Shown: positions 24,321 to 33,334, counted from the first letter of the stretch. The stretch is 64,000 nucleotides of DNA from Bacillus sp. UNC438CL73TsuS30 (GCF_000482325.1 NZ_KI535296.1:73383-137382); one strand, 5' to 3'. Notes: generated by a model from the sequence alone, not told the origin. Numbers and translations: made by a program.

Positions 24321-25055
24321 ATGGGAAGATTAGATCAAAAAGTGGCCATTATTACAGGGGGAGCCTCCGGGATTGGTGAACAGATGGTTGACTTGTTCAG
24401 CCAAGAAGGGGCCATTGTCATCGCTGCGGATATTAATGAGGCAGCACTTGAAAAAGCGAGCCAAAAAGAGAACGTATATGGGATGAAATTAAATGTTGCT
24501 TCTGATGACGACTGGGAAGCATTGGCAAAAGAAGTGAACGACCGTTTTGGCAGAATTGATATTCTGGTCAACAATGCTGGGATTTCTTCAGAAAAACCAT
24601 ACCAGGAAATTAATTTTGAGGATTGGCAAAAAATGCTATCCATTAATGGCTTTGGTCCATTTGCCGGAATGAAGCATGTGGCACCTTACATGGCTGCACA
24701 GAAAAAAGGTTCCATTGTAAACATTTCTTCCTATACAGCCCAAATTGGACAGGGTTTTAATCATTATTCAGCTTCAAAAGGGGCAGTACGTGCGATTTCG
24801 AAAGCTGCGGCAACAACCTTTGGCAGCCAGGGAGTCCGTGTTAATACACTATTTCCAGGTATAATTGAAACACCGATGACCCAAGCTTTAAGTACCTCAA
24901 AAGAACTTCTTGGCCGTCTCATTCAAGCAACGCCGCTTAGAAGGTTAGGGCAGCCAAAAGATATTGCAAATGCAGCTTTGTTTTTAGCTTCTGATGAATC
25001 ATCATATATTACAGGTGCAGAATTGGTGATTGACGGCGGATTTTCTGCACAATAA
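24321..25055 (+). CDS. SDR family oxidoreductase (3 of 3)
   Basis: A 244-residue classical SDR with canonical motifs throughout: TGGASGIGEQMVDLFSQEGA (residues 12-31), LVNNAGISSEKP (about 85), VNISSYTAQIG (catalytic Ser, about 136) and HYSASKGAVRAIS (Tyr/Lys, about 150-154), end IDGGFSAQ. VIAADINEAAL after beta-2 suggests NAD. The ATG at 24321 follows GGGGAG. It is the last enzyme gene of the acyl-CoA cluster and is followed by a hairpin and then the MarR gene. Confidence 0.88.
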   Translation: MGRLDQKVAIITGGASGIGEQMVDLFSQEGAIVIAADINEAALEKASQKENVYGMKLNVASDDDWEALAKEVNDRFGRIDILVNNAGISSEKPYQEINFEDWQKMLSINGFGPFAGMKHVAPYMAAQKKGSIVNISSYTAQIGQGFNHYSASKGAVRAISKAAATTFGSQGVRVNTLFPGIIETPMTQALSTSKELLGRLIQATPLRRLGQPKDIANAALFLASDESSYITGAELVIDGGFSAQ

Positions 25056-25063
25056 TATAATGG

Positions 25064-25090
25064 AGAGCCCCTGTTGATAGTAGGGGCTCT
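25064..25090 (+). terminator. Hairpin terminator after the third SDR gene
   Basis: AGAGCCCCT and AGGGGCTCT form a perfect 9-bp stem, loop GTTGATAGT, followed by a weak TTACCTTT tail. It separates the enzyme genes from the MarR gene. Confidence 0.75.
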
Positions 25091-25123
25091 TACCTTTAAA
25101 TTAGAAGGAAGTTGTTATACATA

Positions 25124-25546
25124 ATGGCAGAACAGACTATTTTTGAGTTAATTCACTTAATGGATAAAGTGACAAATAATTTAATAATTCAATGGAATAA
25201 AACGTTTAACGAAGACCTCGGTGTCTCCCATATTCTTGTACTTGGTCACTTGAAGAAATATGGAAAAAGTCGTCCATCCGATATTGCTAAAGCATTGGGA
25301 TTGACCCCTCCGACGCTGACGCATTTAACTGAAAAAATCGTGCAAAAAAATTTGGCCATTCGACTGAATGATGAGTCCGATCGGAGGATTGTTTATTTGG
25401 GAATTACGGATAAAGGAATTGATATGCTAAAAAAGGCAAATAAAGAAGGGGAAATACTGCGAAAAAACCTTTTTGAAAGATTAACCGAACAGGATAGGCA
25501 GCAATTATTAGAAATATATGCAAAACTCAGTTCAGAAAAAAACTAA
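25124..25546 (+). CDS. MarR family transcriptional regulator
   Basis: A 140-residue winged-helix protein of the MarR family: SRPSDIAKALGLTPPTLTHL (about residues 50-69) is the DNA-recognition region and NDESDRRIVYLGITDKG (about 83-99) is the wing. The ATG at 25124 has GAAGGAAG about 12 nt upstream. It closes the acyl-CoA cluster, so it is the likely local regulator; the perfect palindrome at 22635-22654 is a plausible target. MarR proteins often respond to acyl-CoA or aromatic acids. The ligand is not known. Confidence 0.87.
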   Translation: MAEQTIFELIHLMDKVTNNLIIQWNKTFNEDLGVSHILVLGHLKKYGKSRPSDIAKALGLTPPTLTHLTEKIVQKNLAIRLNDESDRRIVYLGITDKGIDMLKKANKEGEILRKNLFERLTEQDRQQLLEIYAKLSSEKN

Positions 25547-25555
25547 ATCCATTTT

Positions 25556-25606
25556 AAAGCGGCTGGCACTTTGCGAAGTTTTCGTATCGTGCCGGCCGCT
25601 TTTTTA
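25556..25606 (+). terminator. Strong Rho-independent terminator after the MarR gene
   Basis: AAAGCGGCTGGCAC pairs with GTGCCGGCCGCTTT (one mismatch), followed by TTTTTT. It closes the acyl-CoA region before the iol promoter. Confidence 0.9.
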
Positions 25607-25666
25607 TTTTTGATTAAGTTAACATTCAGACAAATTTAAATAATTAAAAATAATGAAAGATAATTA

Positions 25667-25695
25667 TTGACTGAAAACGCTTTTAGGCTTATTAT
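25667..25695 (+). promoter_or_regulatory. iol operon promoter with embedded cre site
   Basis: TTGACT (25667-25672), 17-bp spacer and TATTAT (25690-25695). The spacer carries TGAAAACGCTTTTA (25672-25685), a near-consensus CcpA cre site. The 156-bp leader to iolA contains AACCAACACTT and AACCAAAACAT repeats (about 25709-25730), which resemble the CAA-rich direct repeats known for IolR in B. subtilis. Confidence 0.75.
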
Positions 25696-25851
25696 TGAAT
25701 CAAACATAACCAACACTTAACCAAAACATTACAACAACTAGACAAAAGAGTCACCATCTTCGATTGTGTTGGTAAGTTATTAAGAGATTGCCAAATTGGT
25801 TAAATCATTAACTAATAGATACTAAATGAAATTTTTGAGGAGGAAAAAATC

Positions 25852-27327
25852 ATGACTGAAGTAGCTACAAAAGTAAGAACCATTAAAAACTACATAAACG
25901 GTGAGTGGGTTGAAAGCAATACAACCAAATATGAAGACGTCTATAATCCAGCAACAAAAGAAGTAATGGCTCAAGTACCACATTCCACAAAGGAAGATGT
26001 CGAACTAGCTGTCGAAGCTGCGAAAAAGGCATTCGAACAATGGAAAGACGTTCCGGTTCAAAAACGTGCAAGAGTTTTATTTAACTTCCATCAATTATTA
26101 CAAGAAAACGCAGAAGAATTAGCGCGTCTAATCACAATCGAAAATGGTAAAGCCCTAACAGAAGCAAGAGGAGAAGTTCTTCGCGGGATCGAAAATGTTG
26201 AATTTGCTGCAGGTGCTCCAACGCTTATGATGGGTGATTCGCTCACAAACATTGCAACTGATATTGAAGCAACTAACTATCGTTACCCAATCGGTGTTGT
26301 TGGTGGAATCGCGCCATTCAACTTCCCAATGATGGTACCATGCTGGATGTTCCCAATGGCCATTGCAGTGGGGAATGCCTTCATTTTAAAACCATCTGAA
26401 AAAACACCGCTTTTAGTAGAAAAGTTCGTTGAGTTATTTGAAAAAGCAGGACTTCCAAAAGGCGTGTTCAACGTAGTTTACGGCGCGCATGATGTAGTAA
26501 ACGAAATCCTGGACAATAAAGAAGTAAAAGCGATTTCCTTTGTTGGTTCTAAACCTGTCGGTGAATACGTGTACAAGCGTGCAAGCGAAAACTTAAAACG
26601 TGTTCAGGTTTTAGCCGGTGCGAAAAACCATGTTACGGTCCTAAATGATGCTGATCTTAATGATGCGGTAACGAATATTATCGGCTCAGCATTCGGGTCA
26701 GCAGGCGAGCGCTGCATGGCAACTTCTGTTGTAACTGTAGAAGATGGCATTTACGATGCATTCGTAGCAAAACTAGTTGAAAAATCAAAAGAACTTACAA
26801 TGGGTAATGGCTTAGATGATGGAATCTTCTTAGGACCAGTGATCCGTGAAGAAAACCAAAAACGTACAATTGGTTATATTGAAAAAGGTGTCGAAGAAGG
26901 AGCGAAACTAGCACTTGATGGACGTGAGCGTGTCCTAGAAGAAGGCTACTTCGTTGGACCAACTATTTTTGAAGATGTAACAACTGAAATGACCATCTGG
27001 AAGGATGAAATTTTTGCACCAGTATTATCTCTTGTCCGCGTGAAAAACTTAAAAGAAGCAGTGGAAATTGCGAACCAATCAGAATTCGCGAACGGTGCTT
27101 GCATATTCTCAACCAATGCTTCATCTATCCGCTACTTCCGTGAGAATATCGACGCAGGTATGCTTGGTGTGAACTTAGGTGTACCAGCACCAATGGCGTT
27201 CTTCCCATTCTCTGGATGGAAATCTTCTTTCTTTGGAACATTACATGCAAACGGAAAAGACAGTGTCGACTTCTTTACTCGTAAAAAAGTGGTCACTGCA
27301 CGCTATAAAGCACCAACATTCGAATAA
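25852..27327 (+). CDS. iolA: Methylmalonate-semialdehyde dehydrogenase (CoA-acylating)
   Basis: A 491-residue CoA-dependent aldehyde dehydrogenase of the MmsA/IolA type. Visible motifs: NYINGEWVES at the N-terminus, GGIAPFNFPMMVPCWMFPMA (about residue 150), VLAGAKNHVTVL replacing the usual ELGGK-type Glu motif (typical of CoA-acylating members), catalytic Cys in GERCMATSVV (about 287), and a long C-terminal FFPFSGWKSSFFGTLHANGK. It converts malonate semialdehyde to acetyl-CoA at the end of the inositol pathway, and can use methylmalonate semialdehyde. The ATG follows GAGGAGG. It is first in the iol operon, as in B. subtilis. Confidence 0.95.
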   Translation: MTEVATKVRTIKNYINGEWVESNTTKYEDVYNPATKEVMAQVPHSTKEDVELAVEAAKKAFEQWKDVPVQKRARVLFNFHQLLQENAEELARLITIENGKALTEARGEVLRGIENVEFAAGAPTLMMGDSLTNIATDIEATNYRYPIGVVGGIAPFNFPMMVPCWMFPMAIAVGNAFILKPSEKTPLLVEKFVELFEKAGLPKGVFNVVYGAHDVVNEILDNKEVKAISFVGSKPVGEYVYKRASENLKRVQVLAGAKNHVTVLNDADLNDAVTNIIGSAFGSAGERCMATSVVTVEDGIYDAFVAKLVEKSKELTMGNGLDDGIFLGPVIREENQKRTIGYIEKGVEEGAKLALDGRERVLEEGYFVGPTIFEDVTTEMTIWKDEIFAPVLSLVRVKNLKEAVEIANQSEFANGACIFSTNASSIRYFRENIDAGMLGVNLGVPAPMAFFPFSGWKSSFFGTLHANGKDSVDFFTRKKVVTARYKAPTFE

Positions 27328-27347
27328 TAAAAGTAGGCTTTTAAAAT

Positions 27348-27377
27348 GGAATGAACAGTATGAGTTCTGTTCATTCC
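27348..27377 (+). terminator. Intra-operon hairpin between iolA and iolB
   Basis: GGAATGAACAG and CTGTTCATTCC form a perfect 11-bp stem with an 8-nt loop; the downstream tail CATCCTTTTC is weak. It probably attenuates or stabilises iolA mRNA rather than ending the operon. Confidence 0.55.
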
Positions 27378-27443
27378 CATCCTTTTCATAATGTAATCGC
27401 AATCACGTTTGGATTAGAATGAGGAAAATGAGAGGTACTCAAA

Positions 27444-28259
27444 ATGAGCAAATTACTTCGCAAACCAATTAAAAATGTAGCCGCACCAGGAGTTACGATT
27501 GTTCACGATGTGACAGAACAAAATTCTTCATTAGAATATGTTGGATTTAAGGTAGTCGATCTCGTTCCGGGTGCTAAATATTCTGAAGAGTTAGCAAATA
27601 AGGAATGCTGTATTGTTGCCCTAACTGGAAAAATTGATGTGACGGACGGCGAACTATTATTTGAAAACCTTGGCACACGCGAAAGTGTTTTTGAAAAGAA
27701 ACCGACTGACAGCGTTTACGTCTCCAACCATCGCAACTTTGAGGTAAAAGCAGTGACAGATGCTAGAGTGGTTCTCTGTTATTCCCCATCAGAAAAACAA
27801 TTACCAACCAAGCTAATCAAAGCTTCAGATAACGGTATTGAACATAGAGGCAAATTCAGCAATCAGCGCCTAGTTCATAATATTTTACCTGATTCCGACC
27901 CATCTGCTAATAGTTTACTAGTTGTAGAGGTTTATACCGAAGCAGGAAACTGGTCGAGCTATCCGCCGCATAAACATGACCAGGACAACTTGCCTCTCGA
28001 ATCATTTTTGGAAGAAACCTACTACCATGAAATGAATCCGCAGCAAGGTTTCGTCTTCCAACGAGTTTATACGGATGACCGTTCCCTAGATGAAACCATG
28101 GCAGTCGAACATGGCGATGTTGTTCTTGTACCAGCAGGCTATCATCCAGTAGGTGTTCCTGATGGCTACACTTCCTACTATTTAAATGTCATGGCTGGAC
28201 CAACCCGTATTTGGAAATTCCACAACGACCCCGATCACGAATGGATCTTAAACCGGTAA
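27444..28259 (+). CDS. iolB: 5-deoxy-glucuronate isomerase
   Basis: A 271-residue bicupin of the IolB family with the metal-binding stretch SSYPPHKHDQDNLPLESFLE (about residue 172), ETYYHEMNPQQGFVFQRVYT and the final NVMAGPTRIWKFHNDPDHEW. It isomerises 5-deoxy-D-glucuronate to 2-deoxy-5-keto-D-gluconate, the substrate of the IolC kinase encoded next. The gene follows iolA by 116 bp across a hairpin and ends 16 bp before iolC. Confidence 0.95.
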   Translation: MSKLLRKPIKNVAAPGVTIVHDVTEQNSSLEYVGFKVVDLVPGAKYSEELANKECCIVALTGKIDVTDGELLFENLGTRESVFEKKPTDSVYVSNHRNFEVKAVTDARVVLCYSPSEKQLPTKLIKASDNGIEHRGKFSNQRLVHNILPDSDPSANSLLVVEVYTEAGNWSSYPPHKHDQDNLPLESFLEETYYHEMNPQQGFVFQRVYTDDRSLDETMAVEHGDVVLVPAGYHPVGVPDGYTSYYLNVMAGPTRIWKFHNDPDHEWILNR

Positions 28260-28275
28260 GGAGCTGTTTTCGAAC

Positions 28276-29271
28276 ATGAAATATCAATTTAATGAAGAAA
28301 AAGAGTACGACCTCATTGCCATCGGTCGCGCCTGCATCGATTTAAACGCGGTTGAATACAACCGTCCAATGGAAGAAACGATGACGTTTTCAAAATATGT
28401 TGGCGGTTCACCTGCTAATATCGCGATTGGTTCATCCAAACTGGGCCTAAAAGCCGGTTTCATCGGGAAGCTTGCCGATGATCAACATGGCCGATTCATA
28501 GAAAGCTATATGCGCGGTGTCGGCATCGATACCTCCAATATGGTTGTTGACCAAGAAGGTCATAAAACCGGTTTGGCTTTTACAGAGATTAAAAGTCCAG
28601 AAGAGTGCAGCATTTTAATGTACCGCGAAAATGTTGCGGACCTTTATTTAAAAGCTTCCGAAGTCAATGAAGATTACATAAAAAAGGCAAAAATCCTGCT
28701 TGTTTCCGGGACAGCGCTATGTAAAAGCCCGTCGCGTGAAGCAGTATTAAAAGCAGTAGGCCTTGCCAAAAAGAATGATGTGAAGGTTGTTTTTGAGTTA
28801 GATTACCGTCCTTATTCATGGGAATCCGTTGAAGAGACATCTGTCTATTATCAATTTGTCGCCGAGCAATCCGATATTGTAATCGGTACCCGTGATGAAT
28901 ACGATGTCCTTGAAAACAAGCTAGAAGGTAACAACGAAGAAACGATCAACTATTTATTCCAACATTCTCCGGAACTAATCGTCATCAAGCATGGTGTCGA
29001 AGGATCTTACGCCTATACAAAATCAGGGGAAACCTTTAAAGGTCAAGCTTATCTGACCAAAGTGTTAAAAACATTTGGCGCTGGTGATTCCTATGCCTCT
29101 GCTTTCCTTTTTGCCTTACTAACAGGCAAGGAAATTGAAACGGCCTTGAAATATGGAAGTGCATCGGCTGCGATTGTTGTCAGCAAGCACAGTTCATCTG
29201 AAGCGATGCCAACCGTAGCAGAAATCGAACAATTAATTGCTGAAAGAACGGAAAAGGTTGAGGTGAAATAA
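28276..29271 (+). CDS. iolC: 5-dehydro-2-deoxygluconokinase
   Basis: A 331-residue PfkB-family sugar kinase. FSKYVGGSPANIAIGSSKLG (about residues 38-57) is the first PfkB signature and LKTFGAGDSYASAFLFAL (about 263-280) the second, with catalytic Asp in GAGDS. It phosphorylates 2-deoxy-5-keto-D-gluconate at C6. The ATG follows AAGGAGCTG at the end of iolB. The stop is 3 bp before the GTG of iolD, implying coupled translation. Confidence 0.95.
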   Translation: MKYQFNEEKEYDLIAIGRACIDLNAVEYNRPMEETMTFSKYVGGSPANIAIGSSKLGLKAGFIGKLADDQHGRFIESYMRGVGIDTSNMVVDQEGHKTGLAFTEIKSPEECSILMYRENVADLYLKASEVNEDYIKKAKILLVSGTALCKSPSREAVLKAVGLAKKNDVKVVFELDYRPYSWESVEETSVYYQFVAEQSDIVIGTRDEYDVLENKLEGNNEETINYLFQHSPELIVIKHGVEGSYAYTKSGETFKGQAYLTKVLKTFGAGDSYASAFLFALLTGKEIETALKYGSASAAIVVSKHSSSEAMPTVAEIEQLIAERTEKVEVK

Positions 29272-29274
29272 GCC

Positions 29275-31185
29275 GTGGGGAAAATTAGATTAACAACCGC
29301 TCAAGCTTTAATCAAATTTTTAAACCAACAGTATATACATGTAGACGGTCAAGAGTATCCATTTGTGGAGGGTGTTTTCGCTGTTTTTGGTCATGGAAAT
29401 GTCCTCGGCATGGGACAGGCACTTGAACAAGATCCTGGACACTTAAAAGTCATCCAAGGAAAAAATGAGCAAGGGATGGCCCTTGCCGCGATGGCTTACG
29501 GTAAACAAATGCTCCGCCGAAAAATATATGCTGTGACCACCTCCGTAGGTCCTGGTTCCGCGAACCTTGTAACAGCAGCAGCAACTGCTCTTGCAAATAA
29601 TATTCCGATGCTGCTCATCCCTGGAGATACGTTCGCAACGAGACAACCGGATCCGGTCCTGCAGCAATTCGAACAAGAATATAGTGCAGCCGTGACCACC
29701 AATGATGCTCTTAAACCCGTTTCAAGATATTGGGATCGCGTGACACGTCCAGAACAATTAATGTCCAGCTTGCTTCGTGCATTTGAAGTCATGACAGATC
29801 CAGGTAAAGCAGGTCCTGCAACAATCTGTATTTCACAGGATGTGGAAGGCGAAGCGTTTGATTATGATGAGAAATTTTTCGAAAAACGTGTTCACTACCT
29901 TGACCGGAAAGCTCCTGTAGACCGTGAATTAACGGGTGCAGCGGAACTGATTAAGGCGAGCAAAAAGCCGCTAATTTTAGTCGGCGGCGGTGCAAGATAT
30001 TCAGGTGCACGCGAGATTTTAATGAAGATTTCCGAAAAGCACCATATTCCTTTAGTCGAAACCCAAGCCGGTAAATCAACGGTCGAGTTTACGTTTAAAA
30101 ATAATTTAGGCGGCGTGGGCGTGACAGGAAACTTAGCAGCTAATAAAGCAGCACGTCAAGCAGATCTAGTTATCGGAATTGGTACTAGATATACAGATTT
30201 TGCTACTTCATCTAAAACCGCATTTGATTTTGAGAATGCCAAGTTTTTAAACATTAACGTTAGCCGCCTGCAGGCTTATAAACTGGATGCCTTCCAGGTA
30301 GTGGCCGACGCAAAAACAACATTAGAACAATTGGCACCATTGTTAGATGGATATGAAAGTGAATTTGGTCCAATCATTGGAGAGTTAAAAGAGGAATGGT
30401 TATTGGAGCGTGAGCGATTAAGTAAAGTGACCTTCAATCGTGAGAATTTTGAGCCTGAAATTAGAAATCATTTTACACAAGAAGTGTTAAATGAATATGC
30501 TGATGCACTAAATACGGAACTTGCCCAAACAACAGCTTTAATCGCCATTAATGACACGGTTGATTCGGATAGTATTGTTATTGGTTCAGCCGGATCTCTT
30601 CCTGGAGACCTTGAGCGAGTCTGGAATCCAACTGTGCCGGAAACCTATCATCTTGAATACGGTTACTCTTGTATGGGATATGAAGTTTCGGGTGCATTAG
30701 GGGTTAAATTAGCACAACCAACGAAAGAAGTTTATTCCCTTGTAGGGGACGGAAGCTTTCTCATGATGCATTCGGAGCTTATCACAGCCATCCAATATAA
30801 TCAAAAAATTAATGTTCTTCTATTTGATAATTCCGGATGGGGATGTATTAATAATCTGCAAATGGGTAATGGAATGGGTAGCTTTAACTGTGAGTTTAGA
30901 ACACATGATAACAAAATTTTAAATATTGATTATGCAAAAGTAGCGGAAGGTTATGGTGCAAAAGTTTATCGTGCCAATACAGTGGAAGAATTGAAAGCGG
31001 CCGTGGAAGATGCGAAGAAGCAAGATGGCTCTACTTTGATCGAATTGAAAGTGCTGCCAAAGACGATGACAGATGGTTATGACAGCTGGTGGAATGTGGG
31101 CGTTGCCGAAGTTTCTAATAAGGAAAGTATTCAGCAAGCGTATGAATCCCGAAAACAGAAACTAGAAACAGCAAAACAATATTAA
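29275..31185 (+). CDS. iolD: 3D-trihydroxycyclohexane-1,2-dione acylhydrolase
   Basis: A 636-residue ThDP-dependent enzyme of the acetolactate synthase fold. The N-terminal PYR domain includes VIQGKNEQGMALAAMAYGK (about residue 62, with the cofactor-activating Glu), the centre is a Rossmann-like TPP domain (LILVGGGARYSGAREIL), and the C-terminal ThDP motif is VGDGSFLMMHSELITA, ending FDNSGWGCINN. It opens the inositol-derived ring to give 5-deoxy-D-glucuronate. The GTG start lies 3 bp after the iolC stop. Confidence 0.95.
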   Translation: MGKIRLTTAQALIKFLNQQYIHVDGQEYPFVEGVFAVFGHGNVLGMGQALEQDPGHLKVIQGKNEQGMALAAMAYGKQMLRRKIYAVTTSVGPGSANLVTAAATALANNIPMLLIPGDTFATRQPDPVLQQFEQEYSAAVTTNDALKPVSRYWDRVTRPEQLMSSLLRAFEVMTDPGKAGPATICISQDVEGEAFDYDEKFFEKRVHYLDRKAPVDRELTGAAELIKASKKPLILVGGGARYSGAREILMKISEKHHIPLVETQAGKSTVEFTFKNNLGGVGVTGNLAANKAARQADLVIGIGTRYTDFATSSKTAFDFENAKFLNINVSRLQAYKLDAFQVVADAKTTLEQLAPLLDGYESEFGPIIGELKEEWLLERERLSKVTFNRENFEPEIRNHFTQEVLNEYADALNTELAQTTALIAINDTVDSDSIVIGSAGSLPGDLERVWNPTVPETYHLEYGYSCMGYEVSGALGVKLAQPTKEVYSLVGDGSFLMMHSELITAIQYNQKINVLLFDNSGWGCINNLQMGNGMGSFNCEFRTHDNKILNIDYAKVAEGYGAKVYRANTVEELKAAVEDAKKQDGSTLIELKVLPKTMTDGYDSWWNVGVAEVSNKESIQQAYESRKQKLETAKQY

Positions 31186-31200
31186 GAGGAGAAGGATCTT

Positions 31201-32106
31201 ATGGGGGAACAAACTATTCTATGGGGAATCGCACCAATTGGCTGGCGGAATGATGATATTCCGGAAATTGGAGCAGGGAACACCTTATCTCATTTATTAA
31301 GTGATATTGTTGTAGCAGGCTTTCAAGGAACAGAAGTCGGCGGATTTTTTCCGGAAGCTGAAGTATTGAATAAAGAGCTGAAGTTACGAAATTTAAAAAT
31401 TGCTGGACAATGGTTTAGTAGTTTCATTGTTCGGGATGGTGTAGAAGAAGCAGCCAAAGGCTTTCACAAGCATTGTCAGTATTTAAAAGAAGTTCAAGCC
31501 AGCGTTGCGGTTGTTTCAGAGCAAACTTACAGTATCCAGGGGACCGGAAAAATTGTTTTCACGGAAAAGCCTTACTTTACCGATGTTGAATGGAACACAT
31601 TGTGTGCAGGACTAAATGAACTTGGGAAAATAGCACAACAATATGACTTAAAACTCGTCTTCCATCATCATATGGGAACCGGTGTTCAAACCCTAGAGGA
31701 AATTGATCGGCTCATGGAAAATACGGATCCCAACCATGTTCATTTACTTTATGATACAGGCCACATCTTCGTCTCTGATGGCGATTATCTAACACTATTA
31801 AATAAACATCTTGACCGGATTAAGCATGTTCATTTTAAAGATGTTCGCCTAGAAGTGCTTAATCAATGTAAAGAAGAAGGAAAATCATTCATGCAATCAT
31901 TTTTAAGCGGCATGTTTACCGTACCTGGTGATGGCTTCATTGATTTTAAGAAAGTATACGAGACGTTGGTAGGTCACAACTATCAAGGGTGGATTGTCGT
32001 AGAAGCGGAACAAGACCCATCTATTGCACATCCATTAGAATATGCACTTATTGCTCGTAATTATATAGATGAAAAATTGCTCGCTCCTGCCAAATCATTC
32101 GTTTAG
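31201..32106 (+). CDS. iolE: Myo-inosose-2 dehydratase
   Basis: A 301-residue xylose-isomerase-like TIM barrel of the IolE family. The start TILWGIAPIGWRNDDIPEIG is diagnostic; metal-site residues are in LKLVFHHHMGTGVQTLEEID (about 150), LYDTGHIF (about 183) and IKHVHFKDVR (about 207). It dehydrates scyllo-inosose to trihydroxycyclohexanedione, the IolD substrate. The ATG follows AGAGGAGAAGG, 15 bp after iolD. Its stop is followed directly by remnants of another coding frame. Confidence 0.95.
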   Translation: MGEQTILWGIAPIGWRNDDIPEIGAGNTLSHLLSDIVVAGFQGTEVGGFFPEAEVLNKELKLRNLKIAGQWFSSFIVRDGVEEAAKGFHKHCQYLKEVQASVAVVSEQTYSIQGTGKIVFTEKPYFTDVEWNTLCAGLNELGKIAQQYDLKLVFHHHMGTGVQTLEEIDRLMENTDPNHVHLLYDTGHIFVSDGDYLTLLNKHLDRIKHVHFKDVRLEVLNQCKEEGKSFMQSFLSGMFTVPGDGFIDFKKVYETLVGHNYQGWIVVEAEQDPSIAHPLEYALIARNYIDEKLLAPAKSFV

Positions 32107-32302
32107 TTTGGATGCCTGCCATTTGATGGAATTGTAACAAATTCTGTATTCGATTACCCTGATAAACCAGAGTGGTCAAATGATGTAACACTAAGATCCA
32201 TTGAAGAGGGATTATATATTTAATCGGTTTTACGACCATTACGCTGCTTCTAAGGATATTGCAGATAAATTGGTTTTGAAAGAATTTAACTTCGAACAAT
32301 AA
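32107..32302 (+). pseudogene. Frameshifted remnant of an unidentified gene between iolE and iolJ
   Basis: Directly after the iolE stop, one frame reads 38 sense codons (FDGIVTNSVFDYPDKPEWSN... GLYI) to a stop at 32221. An overlapping second frame then continues naturally (NRFYDHYAASKDIADKLVLK...) to a stop at 32300. Joined by one frameshift they give about 65 protein-like residues without a start or ribosome site, which looks like the 3' end of a lost gene. I do not recognise the family. Lost iol genes such as iolG or iolH, missing here compared with B. subtilis, are candidates but not demonstrated. Confidence 0.5.
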
Positions 32303-32338
32303 GTGAAAAGAACTTTTAATAGGGGAGGTGCACGATTG

Positions 32339-33217
32339 ATGACAACTGTATCTGTAAAAGAACATTCTCTCGTTCCGATGAAAGAGATGCTTTTTAAAGC
32401 TAGAGAAGGCGGATATGCTATTGGGCAATTTAACATTAATGGCTTACACTGGATCCAGGCAACACTGCAAGCTGCGGAAGAAGAACGGTCAGCGGTTATT
32501 TTAGCAGCATCCGATCGCCTTATCGATTATTTAGGCGGGTTTCGGATGGTTGCAGCAATGGTGAAAGAGCAAATGATGCAAATGAACATTACAGTTCCTG
32601 TTGCCCTACATTTGGATCATGGAAGAAGTGTGGAAAGTTGTAAACAGGCGATTGATGCCGGATTTACCTCTGTCATGATTGATGGTTCACACTTCCCAAT
32701 TGATAAGAATATTGCAATGACAAAGCAAGTAGTAGAGTATGCAAAGCGTCATAATGTTACGGTGGAAGCAGAGGTTGGTACTGTCGGCGGGAATGAAGAC
32801 GGCTTAATTGGCGGAATCCAATATGCGGATCCAAATGAATGCCTGCGAATCGTAAAAGAGGCGGAAATTGATGCTTTAGCAGCTGCACTGGGTTCTGTTC
32901 ATGGTCCGTATCAAGGAGAGCCAAAGCTAGGTTTTGCCGAGATGGAGCAAATTTCTGACATGACTGGTATTCCGCTTGTGTTGCACGGGGGTTCCGGTAT
33001 CCCTGATTATCAAATAGAGAAAGCGATTGCCCTTGGTCATGCAAAAATTAATGTAAATACAGAATGCATCCAAGCTTGGACGAACGCAGTCCGTGTCTTT
33101 TTGGAGAATGACAGCAAGGTTTATGATCCGAAGACCATTCTAACGCCAGGTAAAGATGCGATAGTGGAGACTATCAAGGATAAGATTAGATTATTTAAAT
33201 CAAACCAAAAGGCTTAA
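32339..33217 (+). CDS. iolJ: Class II aldolase, 6-phospho-5-dehydro-2-deoxygluconate aldolase type
   Basis: A 292-residue class II fructose-bisphosphate aldolase-family protein. Zinc and catalytic motifs are visible: PVALHLDHGRSVESCKQAID (Asp/His, about residue 86), GFTSVMIDGSHFPIDKN, VEAEVGTVGGNEDG (about 143), HGPYQGEPKLGF (His, about 188) and LVLHGGSGIPDYQI (His, about 216). In the iol context it cleaves 6-phospho-5-dehydro-2-deoxygluconate to dihydroxyacetone phosphate and malonate semialdehyde. The ATG at 32339 follows GGGGAGGTG. FbaA-like activity is possible but the operon decides for IolJ. Confidence 0.92.
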   Translation: MTTVSVKEHSLVPMKEMLFKAREGGYAIGQFNINGLHWIQATLQAAEEERSAVILAASDRLIDYLGGFRMVAAMVKEQMMQMNITVPVALHLDHGRSVESCKQAIDAGFTSVMIDGSHFPIDKNIAMTKQVVEYAKRHNVTVEAEVGTVGGNEDGLIGGIQYADPNECLRIVKEAEIDALAAALGSVHGPYQGEPKLGFAEMEQISDMTGIPLVLHGGSGIPDYQIEKAIALGHAKINVNTECIQAWTNAVRVFLENDSKVYDPKTILTPGKDAIVETIKDKIRLFKSNQKA

Positions 33218-33334
33218 CGAATGGGGATGTCATGTCTACTCGGCTTGGCATCCATATTGATAGAATTCGTCCTTTTATATATAGTGAAAATTAACTACGT
33301 GAACGGAAACAGAAGGAAGAGGAGGTGGGAAGAA

